Positions 31,804 to 42,470 of a stretch of DNA of 64,000 bases are shown piece by piece (the stretch's first letter is position 1; each line of letters opens with the position of its first letter). Both the position numbers and the translations under genes were made by a program. The stretch is from Cyanophora paradoxa (Eukaryota; Glaucocystophyceae; Cyanophorales; Cyanophoraceae). Below the pieces are notes generated by a model. It made no database searches and was not told where the DNA came from. It saw only the letters and a program-made list of their open reading frames with translations. The stretch lies in assembly GCA_004431415.1 (NCBI GenBank), contig QPMI01000621.1, positions 1-64,000 on the forward strand, given 5' to 3'.

Positions 31804-34172
31804 CTACCAGCCGTAGGCGCCGTGCGGGTGCCCCACCGGCGAGCTCGAGGCGGCGGCCGGGGCCGGGGGCCAGGCGGAGGGGACGAGGGACGAGGTCCGG
31901 TACCGCGCCTCCAGAGCGCTCTCCTCCGCCCGCTCGTAGTACGGCCGCTTCTGCCCGCTCAGGTGAGCCGGGGGGTGGAGACGGCGGAGGGGTACGCGTG
32001 CGCGCGCTCGCGGCGCGCCTGCCACTCGAGGAACTCGGCCCGCCGCTGGCGCGCCTCGAAGATGCGCTGCAGCTCCTCCTCTGTACCCCCGGACGGTCAG
32101 GGAGGGGTCGGGGTACGCGATTCGTTAGCTCCTCATAGAGGGGTACCGTAGTGGGAGCGGACGCGGTCTGCCTCGATCATGTCCCCCTCCTCCTTGCGCT
32201 GCTTCGCCTGGGGGGTGCGCGGTCGGCGGAGGAGGCGAAGGGCGGGGCGATCGCAAGGGGCGGCGGGGACGGCGCACGGCGGCGCGGCGGGGGTCCGTCT
32301 CGGGGGCGGTGGGGAAGGGCCCGAAGGAGGACCACGAGGCGCGGAGCGGGGAGGCGCCCGGGCGGGCCGGGGCCGGGGCCCGGGCGGGCGAGGCGGAGCG
32401 GCGGGCGCGGGGCCGGGGGAGCGGGGCCGGGAGGCGGAGCGGGGGCGGGGCGGGGCGGGGCGGAGGGCGTGCTCGCTGAGAGGGGCCGGCGGCGGAGGTA
32501 GGGCTTGGGGGCGAGGCGGGGCGGGCCGGAGAGGCGGCCCGCGGCCAGGAGAGGTACGGCGCCTCGCACCCCGGCGGCAGCCCCGGCGCTGCCTCCAGCG
32601 GGCGGGCGGGGTACGCGTACGCCGGGCCCGCGCGGGGCGGCGAGGCGCTCGGGGGCAGCGCCGGCTCGGGCGGGCCCGCGGGGTAGGGGTACGGCGCTCC
32701 CGGGTCGCCGCCGGCCCCGGCGCCGCCGTCGAAGTGAAGCCCGCTGATCCACGGCTCTGCCGGGGTACGGAATCAGCGAGGGTGCGCGGTCGTCCGGAAG
32801 AGGGGTACGGGGGCGCGCGGAGGGGTAGGGCGAGCAGGTCGGAGAGGCGCGCATCCCCGTCGAAGCCGCCGCTCACGTACATCGTACCCCCCTGCTGCTC
32901 CCCGTCTGCGCAGGGCGGCAGGGGCGTCGGTCCGGGAGGCTCCACTTGGCGCTTCGCCCCCCCCCCCTTCGAGGGCGTACCCCCGGGGATGGGGTCTGTG
33001 ACGAGGGCGGCGGCGTGCATGTAGCGCGGGGAGGGCGAGAGGCCGCGCAGCTCTACCCTCCCGGACCTTGGGGGGGGGGGTTCGATTAGGGGGTACAGGG
33101 GTACAGGGGGAACACGGCAGACCAGGTTAGGGTACGGAGGTCCAGGACGTGGAGGTCGCTGAGGGCCTCTCGCCCTACGGGGGTACGGCGTGAGATGGAG
33201 ACCGGGGGAGGGTACCGCGGCGCCGCGGCGCACCGTCCCAGCCGGCGAAGACGATCATCTTGTCGCCGGCGACGCACGCGGTGTGGCCGTCGCGGGGCCG
33301 CGGGGCGGGCCCCGCCGCGCGCAGCTCTCGCACGGTCCACGCCTCCGTGTCGATCGCGAAGAGGGCGCCCTGGGGCCGCCCCCCGGCGCCCGGGGCCGGG
33401 CAGCTCCAGCCGCCGTACAGCACGAGGTTGCGCCCGAAGCGGACCGCCGAGTGGCGGGCGAGGGGCGGGAGGCGGGCGGGGCCGCCGAGGCGCGGCCGCT
33501 CCCAGCGGAGCGTGCGGAGGTCGAGCACGTGGACGGAGGGCGAGTACGCGTCGCCGCCGCGCCAGCCGCCCACGACGACCCAGAGCGGCCCGACGAGGGT
33601 CGCGCTGTGCATCGCCACGGGCGGCGGCGCCTCGCCCGTCGTCTCCACCCGCCGCCAGTCCAGCGTCTCTGCCGGTGGCGCCGGGCGGGAAGCTTAGGGG
33701 CGGGAAGCTTAAGCCTTAGCGCGGGCGGGCAGTACCGAGGTCGAGGCACTGGACGTCATTGAAGAACTGATCGTAGCCGAAGGAGATGCCGCCTGCCGCG
33801 CGCGGCCCCGCACGCACGTCAGCGGAGGGCGCCGCGCCCGCGCCGCCCCGCGCCGCGCCCCGGCCCTGCCCGCCGCCGCACCGAAGCACCAGAGCCTGTT
33901 CTCGAAGATGGCCCAGCTGGCGGCGTCCCGGAGCCCGGGGCCGGCGCCGCGCGTCGGGAGCGCGAGGAACTCCACCGGCTCTGCGGCGGCGGCGGGCGGC
34001 GCGTCAGCCGCGGTTCTAGCTAAGCTAAGCGGAGCCGAGCACCTGGATCCGACTGCACCAGGTCGAGGAGGTGCACGGAGGTGTCGCTCCGGAGGCCTCC
34101 CGTCAAAAGCAAAGCTTGGCCGAACGGGAGCATCGCGTGCCCCGAACGCGCGGTCGGCAGCTTGCTAGACAT
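31804..34172 (-). CDS. Kelch-repeat (beta-propeller) protein with basic C-terminal tail
   Basis: The ATG at 34172 starts MSSKLPTARSGHAMLPFGQA, the beginning of a Kelch blade (LLLTGG ... VHLLDL). Spliced exons continue with WAIFENRLWCFGGISFGYDQ, VAMHSATLVGPLWVVVGGW, ARHSAVRFGRNLVLYGGW, RPRDGHTACVAGDKMIVFAG, LSDLHVLDLRTLTW, RYMHAAALV and MYVSGGFDGD. These are the GG doublets, following Tyr/Trp and YD-type strands of at least six blades. A Pro-rich linker then leads to a charged helical C-terminus (KQRKEEGDMIEADRVRSHY; LQRIFEARQRRAEFLEWQ), ending with TAG at 31804-31806. Kelch propellers bind partner proteins. No BTB or F-box is seen. Donors are GTGCG or GTACC; many introns contain GTACCCC. It is head-to-head with the TSG101 gene, 374 bases apart. 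Confidence 0.75.
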
Positions 34173-34546
34173 GGTTTCGATCGTTTCAGCTGCCCGGCGA
34201 CGGCCGGCGTCCGTCTAAAGCCCGCTCGGCGGCTGGACGGCTCTATTCCGTGTTCGGCCCCTTGAGCTCCGGCGGCCGCCTTTGGTCTCAGCTAGCCGGA
34301 CGAGCCTCGGAGGGTTCGGATTACGGCTCCGTTGGGGTAGCGACACGGCAGGGGCGCCGGAAGACGATACGTGTTGCCTCGCTGCTGTTCTGCAGTACCC
34401 CTCCGTGGGCAGTCTTCTCCGCGAAATGCAGACGCACCCGGCCCACGCGGTCGATGCAGTCCTCACACAGGCGCGTCAGTTTCAATGGGCCTCGTAACGC
34501 GCCGCTCCCGCAAGCCCGCCTGAACGCCGCGCAGCTGCCGTCCTAT
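34173..34546. promoter_or_regulatory. bidirectional promoter region (Kelch / TSG101)
   Basis: Sequence between divergent start codons. It may contain a further 5' exon of TSG101: the frame ending near 34497 reads SLLREMQTHPAHAVDAVL, which I could not join with confidence. Confidence 0.35.
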
Positions 34547-36158
34547 ATGGACCGCGGCCGCGTTAGAAACGAGTTGCTGGAGCTCCTGAGTCAGTGTCCA
34601 TCGCTTGTTGTCAAGACGAGCCCGTTTAGTGCGTCCGGTCCTCCCCTCGGATGAAGCAGCCTGACCGACGCTCCGCAGCGATGCCGGACCGCAGGACGAC
34701 GACGCTCATCATGCTCGAGGGCACGTTTCCGATCCACTACAACAACACGCAGTGCGCCGCGTCGCCGGGCGGCCGCGCGAGGCGGCGCGGCTCAGGCGCG
34801 CTTCCAGGTACAACATCCCGCTCCACATGTTCATCCCGGAGCGCTTCCCGCTGGAGCCGCCGCCCTGCTACTTGAGGCCGACGCCAGATATCCTCTGCGC
34901 CGGCCCGCGCTCGCCGCCTCCCGCCCCGCACCCACCGCGCCGCGCGCCTTGACGAGCCGCCGCCGCCGCCGCCGCCGCACATATGATCATAAAGGCGAAC
35001 CACAGACACGTGGACCAGCAGGGGTTATGCTACCTTCCCTACCTCAACCAGTGGAACGCAGGGTGCGCATGCGCGGCCGCGCGCGTCGCGCGCCCGCCCC
35101 GAGCCCCTCGGCGTGCCCCGGCCCTTGACGGGAGCGCTCAGATCAAATCTGGCGATACTGGTCTCTACCATGTCCGTAACCTTCAGCCAGGACCCCCCCC
35201 TCTTCACCCGCCCCCGGGAGCCCACGCCCCCCATCCCCAACCCCATCCTCAACGCCATGCCCCCGCGCCCCGCCCCGCAAGTCGTGGTACCCCCCGTCCC
35301 TCGTAATCCCTGCATCCCCCTCTGATCCCGGCCCGCAGCACGCCGTTCCGGATCCCGAGGAGGCGCTGAAGCGGGAGGGGGTACGCCGTGTCTCGGAGAA
35401 GGCGCGGGCCCGGGTAGCGGAGGAGAACTCGAAGGCAGCGGCGGAGCTGGAGCAGATGTACGACAAACAGCGTACCCTCGCGGCCGCCGGCGAGTCGCTC
35501 CGGCAGCGCCTCGACGCCCTCCGGAGGGAAAAGGCGCGCGGCGTACCCCCCCCCTCCAGCGCGCGGCCTCGATCGACCGGGGTACAGGAGGAGGGCGAGG
35601 AGAGCGCGGCGCTGCTCGCGAGCAAGCAGGAGAGCGTTGACCGGTGGCTCGCCGAGCACGCGGGCCAGGAGAACACGCCCGTGCGCCGTACCCCCCTTCG
35701 CTTCCCCCCCCCTTCTCACGCTCTTCCAGATCGACGTTGAGGCGGCACTGCTGCCGAAGGACCCGCTGGCCCGGCAGTGCGTACCCCCGCGCCCTCTCCC
35801 CCCCTCCTCGAATGACCCGTACCCCTCCCTCCCCCAAGACTCCTCGAGCTGGTGGCGGAGGATTCGGCGATGGAGGACGGCCTCTACTGGCTCGAGAAGG
35901 CGCGCGCCGTACCCCTCCCGACGCCTCCGCGTACCCCGAGCGAGCCTTCCCCCCGCAGGCCCTCATCCAGCAGAACATCGACCAGGCGGCGTTCCTTCGC
36001 GTGCGCTCGTACCCGCAGACCTCCCCCCCCCCGACCTGAGCCCGGTGTACCCCCCGCAGGAGGTGAGGAGTCTGTCGCGGGAGCAGTTCCTGAAGAAGGC
36101 GCTGGCTGCGAAGGTCCGGGCGGCCCTCGTCTCGCAGCCGCCGGCAGCCGCCAGGTAG
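34547..36158 (+). CDS. TSG101: TSG101/VPS23-like ESCRT-I subunit (UEV domain, coiled coil, steadiness box)
   Basis: In ESCRT-I this protein binds ubiquitin and PTAP-type motifs through its UEV domain and sorts cargo into endosomal vesicles. Exons in phase: 34547-34628, 34679-34751, 34808-34887, 34981-35062, 35142-35280, 35339-35680 (with a likely in-frame intron at 35550-35594), 35730-35776, 35839-35908, 35959-36000 and 36060-36158. The UEV domain reads LIMLEGTFPIHYNNTQ, YNIPLHMFIPERFPLEPPPC, then RPTPDMIIK, HVDQQGLCYLPYLNQW and SQDPPLF. A Pro-rich linker and coiled coil (RVAEENSKAAAELEQMYD) follow. The C-terminal steadiness box spans IDVEAALLPKDPLARQLLEL, AEDSAMEDGLYWLEKA, NIDQAAFLREVRSLSREQFL and KKALAAKV. 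About 335-350 residues, normal for the family. One intron looks U12-type AT-AC. The start at 34547 is the first in-frame ATG after an acceptor, so an upstream exon is possible. Confidence 0.9.
34888..34980 (+). other. putative U12-type AT-AC intron in TSG101
   Basis: The exon ends CCAG. The next bases are ATATCCTC, one base from the U12 donor ATATCCTT. A branch-like CCTTGAC is at 34947-34953, and the intron ends CAC before ATATGATC. Splicing there restores PTPDMIIKANHRHVD exactly as the UEV fold requires. The 93-base interval contains no GT dinucleotide and no AG at its 3' end, so a normal GT-AG intron is excluded. Confidence 0.8.
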
Positions 36159-36413
36159 CGCGCGCTGGGAGCCGGCCAGCTAGCTAGCTGTACCATAATA
36201 TATATATTTGATTCCAGGGCGGAAGAAGCGCGGCCGGGCGCAGTGGGTGGGTCCCGCGCCCCTTGCGCACGATTCGAGCCCGATGGATGCCAGATACCTT
36301 CGAGTCAGATAATTTAACGTCGGATAAGATTGATAGAACCAAAGCGCGGCTTATTATTGATGTAGCGAGATTGATAATCAAGCACAAGTCTGGTAACTTT
36401 AGTTCTGGGGGGG

Positions 36414-38632
36414 TCAGGCGAAGACGATGAGCTGGAACACCGCCAGCGCCACCGTGATCGTCGCGATCGAAATCAGGTATTCCACCTGGGGGCAGAGGGT
36501 CGAGGGGAGGGGTACCGGTACACGGGGAAGTGAGGGGGGGCGGACCAGAAGGAGCTTCCCGATGGCGGCGGCCTCCTTGGAGCCCCGCACGATCGCGAAG
36601 AGCCCTGCGGGTGGGATGACGCTGAGGGGGGTACGGGTTTACGAGAGGGAGGAGGGGGTACCGATGTTCTGGGCGGTGGGCATGGCCGTCTCAATGAGGA
36701 GGACGAGGTCGACGACGGGGTCGGGGGGGATCTGGCAGGGGGTAGGGAATTCAGAGGGGAGGAAAGGGGGTAGGACGGGAGGGAGGGGGGGTACCAGGTG
36801 GCAGGCGCGGGCGGCGGCCCAGAGGCCCAGTCCGACGAGGGGGGAGAGAACCAGGCGGGCGAAAACCACGCAGCCGATCGTCCGGCGGTCGTACCCCGCC
36901 GTCTCTTCGCCCCCCTCCCCCGGCTCCTTTCCCTCGGTGACCGGCGCCGGCGCCGGCGCCGGGGCCCGCCGCATGCTGTGTGCCAGCGTGGCCGCCAGCA
37001 CGATGGTCCCTGGGGGTAGCGGATCAGGGCCTCCGGGGCACGCTGAAGCCGGGCGAGGCGGACCGGAGGGTACGGTGGCGTTCCCGACGAGATCGACGGC
37101 GGCGAACAGGCCCCTCAGGGGCGCCGTCGGCCCGAAGATCAGCCTGCGAATGGATAAGGGTCAAGATGATGGGGGGGTATGGGGAGCAGAGGGGTACCGC
37201 TTGATGGGAGTCGCGAGGCCGACGACGACGGCGAGGAGCATGGCGGTCATGGGGGGTGACAGGAACTCTCTCGCGAGGGCCAGGGGGCTGGGGCGGGAGG
37301 GGGGGGAAGGGACAGGGCTCCGCCCGACCCGCCGGAGCGCCGGCGGCGGAGGCGGAATGTGGGCGCTCGGGGCGCGACGGGCGTCGGCGCCCGCCCCGGC
37401 GGCCCGGTACCCAGGTCGGCCGAGGGCCGTCTGGGGGTTACCGCGCGGGCCGCCGGCCGCTCCTCCCCCTCTTCCGTACCCGCTGGCCTCCCCGCGGCCG
37501 GCCGGGGAGCCTCCCCCGCCCCCTCCTCCGCCCCGCCGCCGCGGCGGGGTACGCCCGCCTCGGGATCCGACTCGTGCTCGTGGTGCATGGGTACGTATTT
37601 CCGGCCGCCGCCGCCCGGCGCCGCCCGCAGCGGGACTGCCGCCGCTGGCGGCGCCGCCGGCTCTGCCTCCGCGTCAGAGGCCGACCCGTCCGCATCCGCC
37701 GGCGCCGCCGCCGGCGGCGCCGCGGCCCTCGCCGGCGGCTCGCCCCGCCCGAACATGTACCGATCTCCCGCCCCCAGAAAGCACTGCGATCCCGAATCGG
37801 CGGGGGGTACGCGAAGCGAGGAACGGGAGGGAGGGGTACGTCGCGCACGATGTTCCAGCCGAAGGTGTACAGGAACACGGCCTGGAAGGCGCGCCCGACC
37901 GCCCCGGGGTCGTTCGCCAGGTACGGCTGCGCCGAAACCTCACTCGGCGGGGTACGGTAGATCGGGGTAGGGGTACGGCGCACGCTCGTCTTGGCGAGGG
38001 CGGCGAGGATCACGAGGGGGAGGTTGCCGGAGTTGCCTGCGGGGGGGCCGGAGGCGGCCGTGGCCGGCCGGCCGGGCGCGGCGGGGGCGCGGGGGCGGCG
38101 CACAGAATGCGGTAGCCCCCATGATGATGCGGCGGGTCTCGGGCGAGCGCGGGGGGGTGACGAAGCGCGTGAGGAGCGCCCCGATGCCGAAGCCCAAGCC
38201 GATGGTCACGACGGCCCTGCGCGGGCGGGCGGTTCGCGCGCGGCCGCGGCGCGCGCGGGCGGGGCGCCGTTCCTGCCGCGCACGCCGCGGGGAGGAACCA
38301 GAGGTGGTGGAGGGAGTCGAGGGAAATGCCGTCCCCGAGCTGGCAGAAGAGGAGGCAAGGCAGGAACAGGTTGAAGACGAGCGCGCCGAGGCTCTTCGTC
38401 GCCTCGGCCGTCAGCACGCGCCGCCGCACCATCAGCACCGCCAGCGCGCAGATGATCTGCGCGCAGATGAACATCTAGCTCGCGCCCATTAAGCGCTCGC
38501 GCACGCACCAGCACGTTTCCCATGCTGTAGAGGACCTGGCGCGGCCCGCAGCGTCATTCGGGCACCCAAGACTCGGCGAGCGACGCGCGCGCTCACCGAC
38601 AGCATCACCGGCCCCACTAGCACGGTCGCCAT
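36414..38632 (-). CDS. auxin-efflux-carrier/PIN-like (AEC/PILS) membrane transporter
   Basis: The ATG at 38632 begins MATVLVGPVMLS. Two small exons join it to MFICAQIICALAVLMVRRRV, then to LVFNLFLPCLLFCQLGDGI, the typical AEC N-terminal helices with FLPCLLF. Further exons give VVTIGLGFGIGALLTRFV, CNSGNLPLVILAALAKTS (the conserved GN-LP motif), then AFQAVFLYTFGWNI. A long Ala/Gly/Asp-rich cytoplasmic loop follows, then PPMTAMLLAVVVGLATPIK, RLIFGPTAPLRGLFAAVDL, GTIVLAATLAHSM, GCVVFARLVLSPLVGLGLW, VVDLVLLIETAMPTAQNI and VEYLISIATITVALAVFQLI, ending in TGA at 36414. Two blocks of five helices around a variable loop match the family. Members carry auxin-like or other small acids across the plasma membrane or ER; the substrate here is unknown. 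All introns show GTACCCC near the donor. It is divergent from the F-box gene (about 110 bases). Confidence 0.85.
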
Positions 38633-38744
38633 CGCCCCCCGCGCTCCGTGCCGCGCTCGGTAGACTGTACCCCCGCAGCGAAGCAAAGAGCCCCCGGAAT
38701 CGCAGCATACGCAGCAGCAGCGCACGTAGCAGCTCGCCGCGGCC

Positions 38745-41032
38745 TTCTAGCGTGGCGATGACATCGCGGAGAAAGCGAGCGAGGGATCCGGCAGCGAACC
38801 TGAGAGCGACCCCTTCGCGACGCTGCCGGACGCGGTCGTTGCTCGTGTGCTCTCGCTCCTCCCAGTGTTCGAGGCGCGGGAGCTCCGGTCGGTCTGCCGC
38901 CAGTGGCGGCGAGCGATCGATTGCGCCCTCTGGGAGCATTTGGATGTCGAGGTGGAGCGACCCGAGTTGTTGGAGAAGCTCGGGATGCGCATCCTCTCGG
39001 GGCGGCTGCAGCTGGCGGCCCGCCCCTCGGTCAAGCTGCTGCTCACCGTCCCCTTCTCGCGGCTGCAGCCCGATGTCGACTTCCAGGCCCATCCCGCTGC
39101 TCTGGAGGCGCTCTATCGCGAAACTCACAGGCTCCTTGGCGCGTCCGCGGCGTTGCTCGCTCAGTGCACGGCTGCAGCTAGCTACAGCGCTGCGCATCCA
39201 GCCGCGGGCGGCGCCGGCGCCGTCGCCAACGCCGACGCTCCGAATTCTGGCGAGGGCGCCAGCAGCGCTTCCTTGTTCTCGACCAGCGCGACCGCGGCAT
39301 GCGCAGCTTCAGCCGGAGTCGGCGTGCGCAGCCTTAGCGTGAAGCTGGATGTCTGGGGCCTTCGCTTGGAGGCCATTCCCAGAGCCGCTGTCTCCGGCCT
39401 CGTCCTGGGGACGCTCTCCGCCCTCCGCCCCCCGCCGCTCAGCGCAGGGGCGCCGCCGCCGGCCGCCGCGGACGCGGCTGCAGCTCCGGCTCCGGCGCCG
39501 GCGCCGGCGCCGGCCGCGCTCACGGAACTGACCCTCGACATCGACGACGGCCACGCGCACGGGGTTTCCGGCCGCTCCGAGTGGTGGCCATCCCCACAGG
39601 AGCTCGCCCCGGCTCTCGCCCCCTTCGGGCTCCTGCGCTCCTTTTCCCTCTTCCCTTCTCCTGTGGCCCCCTGCATCGTCGACGGCCCCGCGGCGGCGGC
39701 GATTGTGCAGTGCTGCCCGCTGCTCCGCTCGGTCCTCTTCCGCCCGGCGGACGGGGCGGCCGTCGCGGCCCTAGCGCCCCTCGCTTTTCTCGAGGAAGTA
39801 ACTCTAACGTCGGAGTTCACAGATGAAGGTACACGGAAACACCTCTTCAATGTTATCGCCGGTCGCCAGTCGTCTCAGCCGTACCCGTTGCGCAGAGGAG
39901 GGCCGTGAGCTCGACCTGCACGTCTGCGGCGGGCCGGAGGCTTTGGGGGCGGGCCCCGCCGGCCGCTCCCTCCGCACGTTCTCTGCAAAGCGGTGCGTGC
40001 GACAGATCCAGATCGAGTCGTCGCTTTCGTTTGCGTTCATCCCGCTGAATCCCCCTCCAGCTCTGCCCTCGTCTCCGGAGCGGACCTTTGCGGCTTCGGA
40101 TCCATGCCGCGTCTGGAATCTCTCGAAGGCATCGAGGTGCCTTGTTCTTGCTAGCCTAGTAGCTGTAGCCGACGTCGCGTCGATCCTCGTTCTGATGGCG
40201 CCGCGCGCGCAGATCGACGAGGAGAGGACGCCGATCGCGCGCGAAGACGCGGCGGCCATTCGCGGCGCGCGGCGCCTGCGCCGGCTCGGCGCCCGCCTCT
40301 ACGCTTCTGAGGCTCAGCGCACCAGCAACTTCCTACTTGGCCTGTCCGACGCTCTGGGACCTTGTTCAGACCCGCCGGCTCTCTGCATTGACATCCAGGG
40401 TCCGCATGCGATGTAGCTACAGCGCTAGCAGCACTAGCTCTGCGTTTCTAGATCTATATAACGTCTTCTGCACTTCCTAATCACGGGCGGCGCCGCAGGA
40501 AGCTCCTGCAGCCCGGATCCCGAGACTCTCACGCACTTCTTTTCGCATGCGTCGCGGTCACTGCAGACCTTCCAGTCGAGGCTCGAGCGGCCTTTCACGT
40601 GCGTCCAGACCCGGCATTTTTAGTCGTTTCATATATATATAGCTGTACGCATATATATGGATCGAATCTCACCAAAGGGCGGTCCATTTGGCGGCCCAGG
40701 GACGCCGAGGTGGGGTCCCTGTTGCGTCACGGAACGGCTCTGCAAACCCTGCGTCTTTGCGTCTCTATACAAGCGCTGTCGGACCTGTACCCCCTCCAGG
40801 TTCTCCCCCTTCCTTGACCTGAAGGGCCGATCGCGATATCGAACAAGCGCCGCACGCGCGCGCGCAGGGCCTGCAGGGGCTCCAGGGGAGGCTCGCGAGC
40901 GGCGAGGTGGACGTCACGCTGCCCCGCGGCCGGGCCCTCGCCGATCTCGAGGAGGTCGTCCGGGGGCTCCTCCGGGGCTGGCTCCCCGCCCCCTCGTGGA
41001 CCGCCCGCGCGTACGTGCGCGAGGACAGCTAG
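38745..41032 (+). CDS. F-box-like protein with degenerate leucine-rich C-terminus
   Basis: The N-terminal exon reads DPFATLPDAVVARVLSLLPV and then ELRSVCRQWRRAID, a good F-box (LP-VV--VLSLLP ... LR-VCR-WR). F-boxes bind Skp1 in SCF ubiquitin ligases, so the rest would choose the substrate. The long first exon ends at about 39829 (donor GTACAC) and joins with E at 39881 to GRELDLHVCGGPEALGAG and LRTFSAKRCVRQIQIESSL. Further exons near 40.5 kb (ETLTHFFSHASRSLQTFQSR), 40.7-40.8 kb (SLLRHGTALQTLRLCVSIQA) and 40.9-41.0 kb (ADLEEVVRGLLRGWLPAPSW, stop TAG at 41030-41032) continue the LRR-like pattern. No in-frame ATG precedes the F-box, so an upstream exon or an acceptor at about 38745 is likely. 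The exact internal splicing of the last third is approximate. Confidence 0.65.
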
Positions 41033-41601
41033 CCGATGAGTGCGCGGTGTGTAGGGTCTTCAGGTTTAGTTGTAAGATTGAGAGCAACGTATATCGACTG
41101 GCCGATTGATTAGATTGTACGTCTAGCCGATGGATTAAGATTAGTTAGTTGTACGACTAGCCGATGTCGTTGTACGACTAGCCGATATCGATGAGTTCGC
41201 ATGCGCGGTCTAGGTCTGTGCCGCATGCGCACGTAGTGTGTAGGGCTTTTAATTTTCAGATTTAAGATCTAGAGTAAAATAGAACGGAAAATATACATTA
41301 TATATATGCGAATCACGCGAGAACCCAATGCCTGCCTCTGCCCTGGGTCTTCTTGTGCGAAATACGCGAGTTTGAACACCCATCGCCTGCCCGCCCCCCC
41401 CTCTTTCTGATTCTCCGGAATCCCCTTCCCGCTACCCCTCCCCCTCCCCCCGCCTACCCCACCGCTCCCCCCCCCCCCCGCCCTCCCCCCTTTCCCCTCA
41501 ATTGCAAGGTGGCGGTGGGTCGACTGTGGAGGTCCAAGATCTGCTCCCCGACGACACCAGCGCACCCCCTCGGCGGCCGCTTCGAGCGCTTCGAGGCCCC
41601 G

Positions 41602-41632
<31 letters not shown>

Positions 41633-41682
41633 CCCTTCGAATTCGAAGTTCGACAAGGTGCCCCCTTGGACCTCCCCTGTAG
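41033..41682. other. intergenic with short tandem repeats and C-rich sequence
   Basis: After the F-box stop there are repeated TGTACGACTAGCCGAT words, then C-rich DNA with a 30-base poly-C at about 41602-41631. The latter probably lies in an intron or 5' region of the next gene; a possible exon at 41511-41592 could not be joined. Confidence 0.4.
41115..41187 (+). repeat. degenerate tandem of TTGTACGACTAGCCGAT
   Basis: Three copies (one with T for A) near 41115, 41149 and 41170, and related TAGCCGAT words from 41030. Confidence 0.75.
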
Positions 41683-42470
41683 GCCGCCGACGTCGCATTT
41701 GCGTCCCTCAACGGATCCATGCGCCTCGTACCCCCCTCCTTCACTTCCCCCTCCTCCTTCATGCTCTGCGGCAGGCCGGCGCGCGCCGGCCTGGTGATGA
41801 TCCGCGCTCTCGCGGAGGGCGCCGCCGTCCTGCGCGTGGGGTACCGCGACAAGCTTTTTAAGGTCGAGGCGTTCCTCAAGGTACCCCCGCTCGAAGCGGG
41901 ACCTGTACCCCGGGACCTCCCGATCGAACCCGTACCCCTCCCCAGATTGTGGTCCGGGAGGTGATCGTACCCGCCGCGCCGACGCTGCACGTGGGCGCCC
42001 GCCTCCGCTTCCAGCCCACCCAGGTCCCTTTTCCCGCCTCCTTGTACCCCCCTGCCCAGCACTGAGGCGGTCGGCTCGCAGGGCGGCGAGGGCGGCGCGT
42101 AGCAGTCGGACGACCCGTCGGTCCTGAGGCGCGCCCCGCCCCGCGCCCCGCCGCGTACCCTGCGCTGGCCTCTGAACTCCGTACCCCCGCAGCGTGGACG
42201 AGGCGACGGGCGAGGCGCGGGCGGTTGGCGCCGGCGTCGCGCGCGTCTCGCTCGCCTCCCGCGGCACCCGCTCCCAGACCCTCGTACCACCTTCCCGGCC
42301 ATGCCCCCCACCCGCCCGCCCCTGGCTCAGGCGGCCTCAGGTGACGGTCTCGCGCGTGCCACGGTGGCTTCGGTGGAGGTCGCCGCGCCAAGCCCCCCCA
42401 CCCCCCCCCCGCTCCCCGCGCGCGTCTGATCGGCCCGGGCCCGCAGCGCGTCGCGGTGTCGGTGCTGTGA
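41683..42470 (+). CDS. Big2 Ig-like-domain protein, 3' portion (gp210-like?)
   Basis: Small exons with C-rich introns: 41683 to about 41719, 41775-41880, 41946-42023, 42106-42128, 42193-42283, 42341-42355 and 42447-42470 (TGA). They encode AADVAFASLNGSM, LVMIRALAEGAAVLRVGYRD, KVEAFLK, VVREVIVPAAPTLHVGARLR and FQPTQ, then SDDPSVLSVDEATGEARAVG and AGVARVSLASRG. The SVDxATGxAxAxGxGxAxV strand pair is the hallmark of bacterial-Ig-like group 2 domains. In eukaryotes these are best known in nuclear-pore membrane protein gp210, which would be far longer than what is visible, so the gene is either 5'-truncated here or its upstream exons are unrecognised. Two donors appear to be GC (AT|GCGCCTC and AG|GCGCGCC). 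Family call moderate, exon chain fair. Confidence 0.45.

Noticed and set aside
35123-35129. CCTTGAC in the next TSG101 intron as a second U12 branch site
   Set aside because: That intron starts GTGCGC and ends CAG, fitting the ordinary donor pattern of this genome, so the branch-like word is probably chance.
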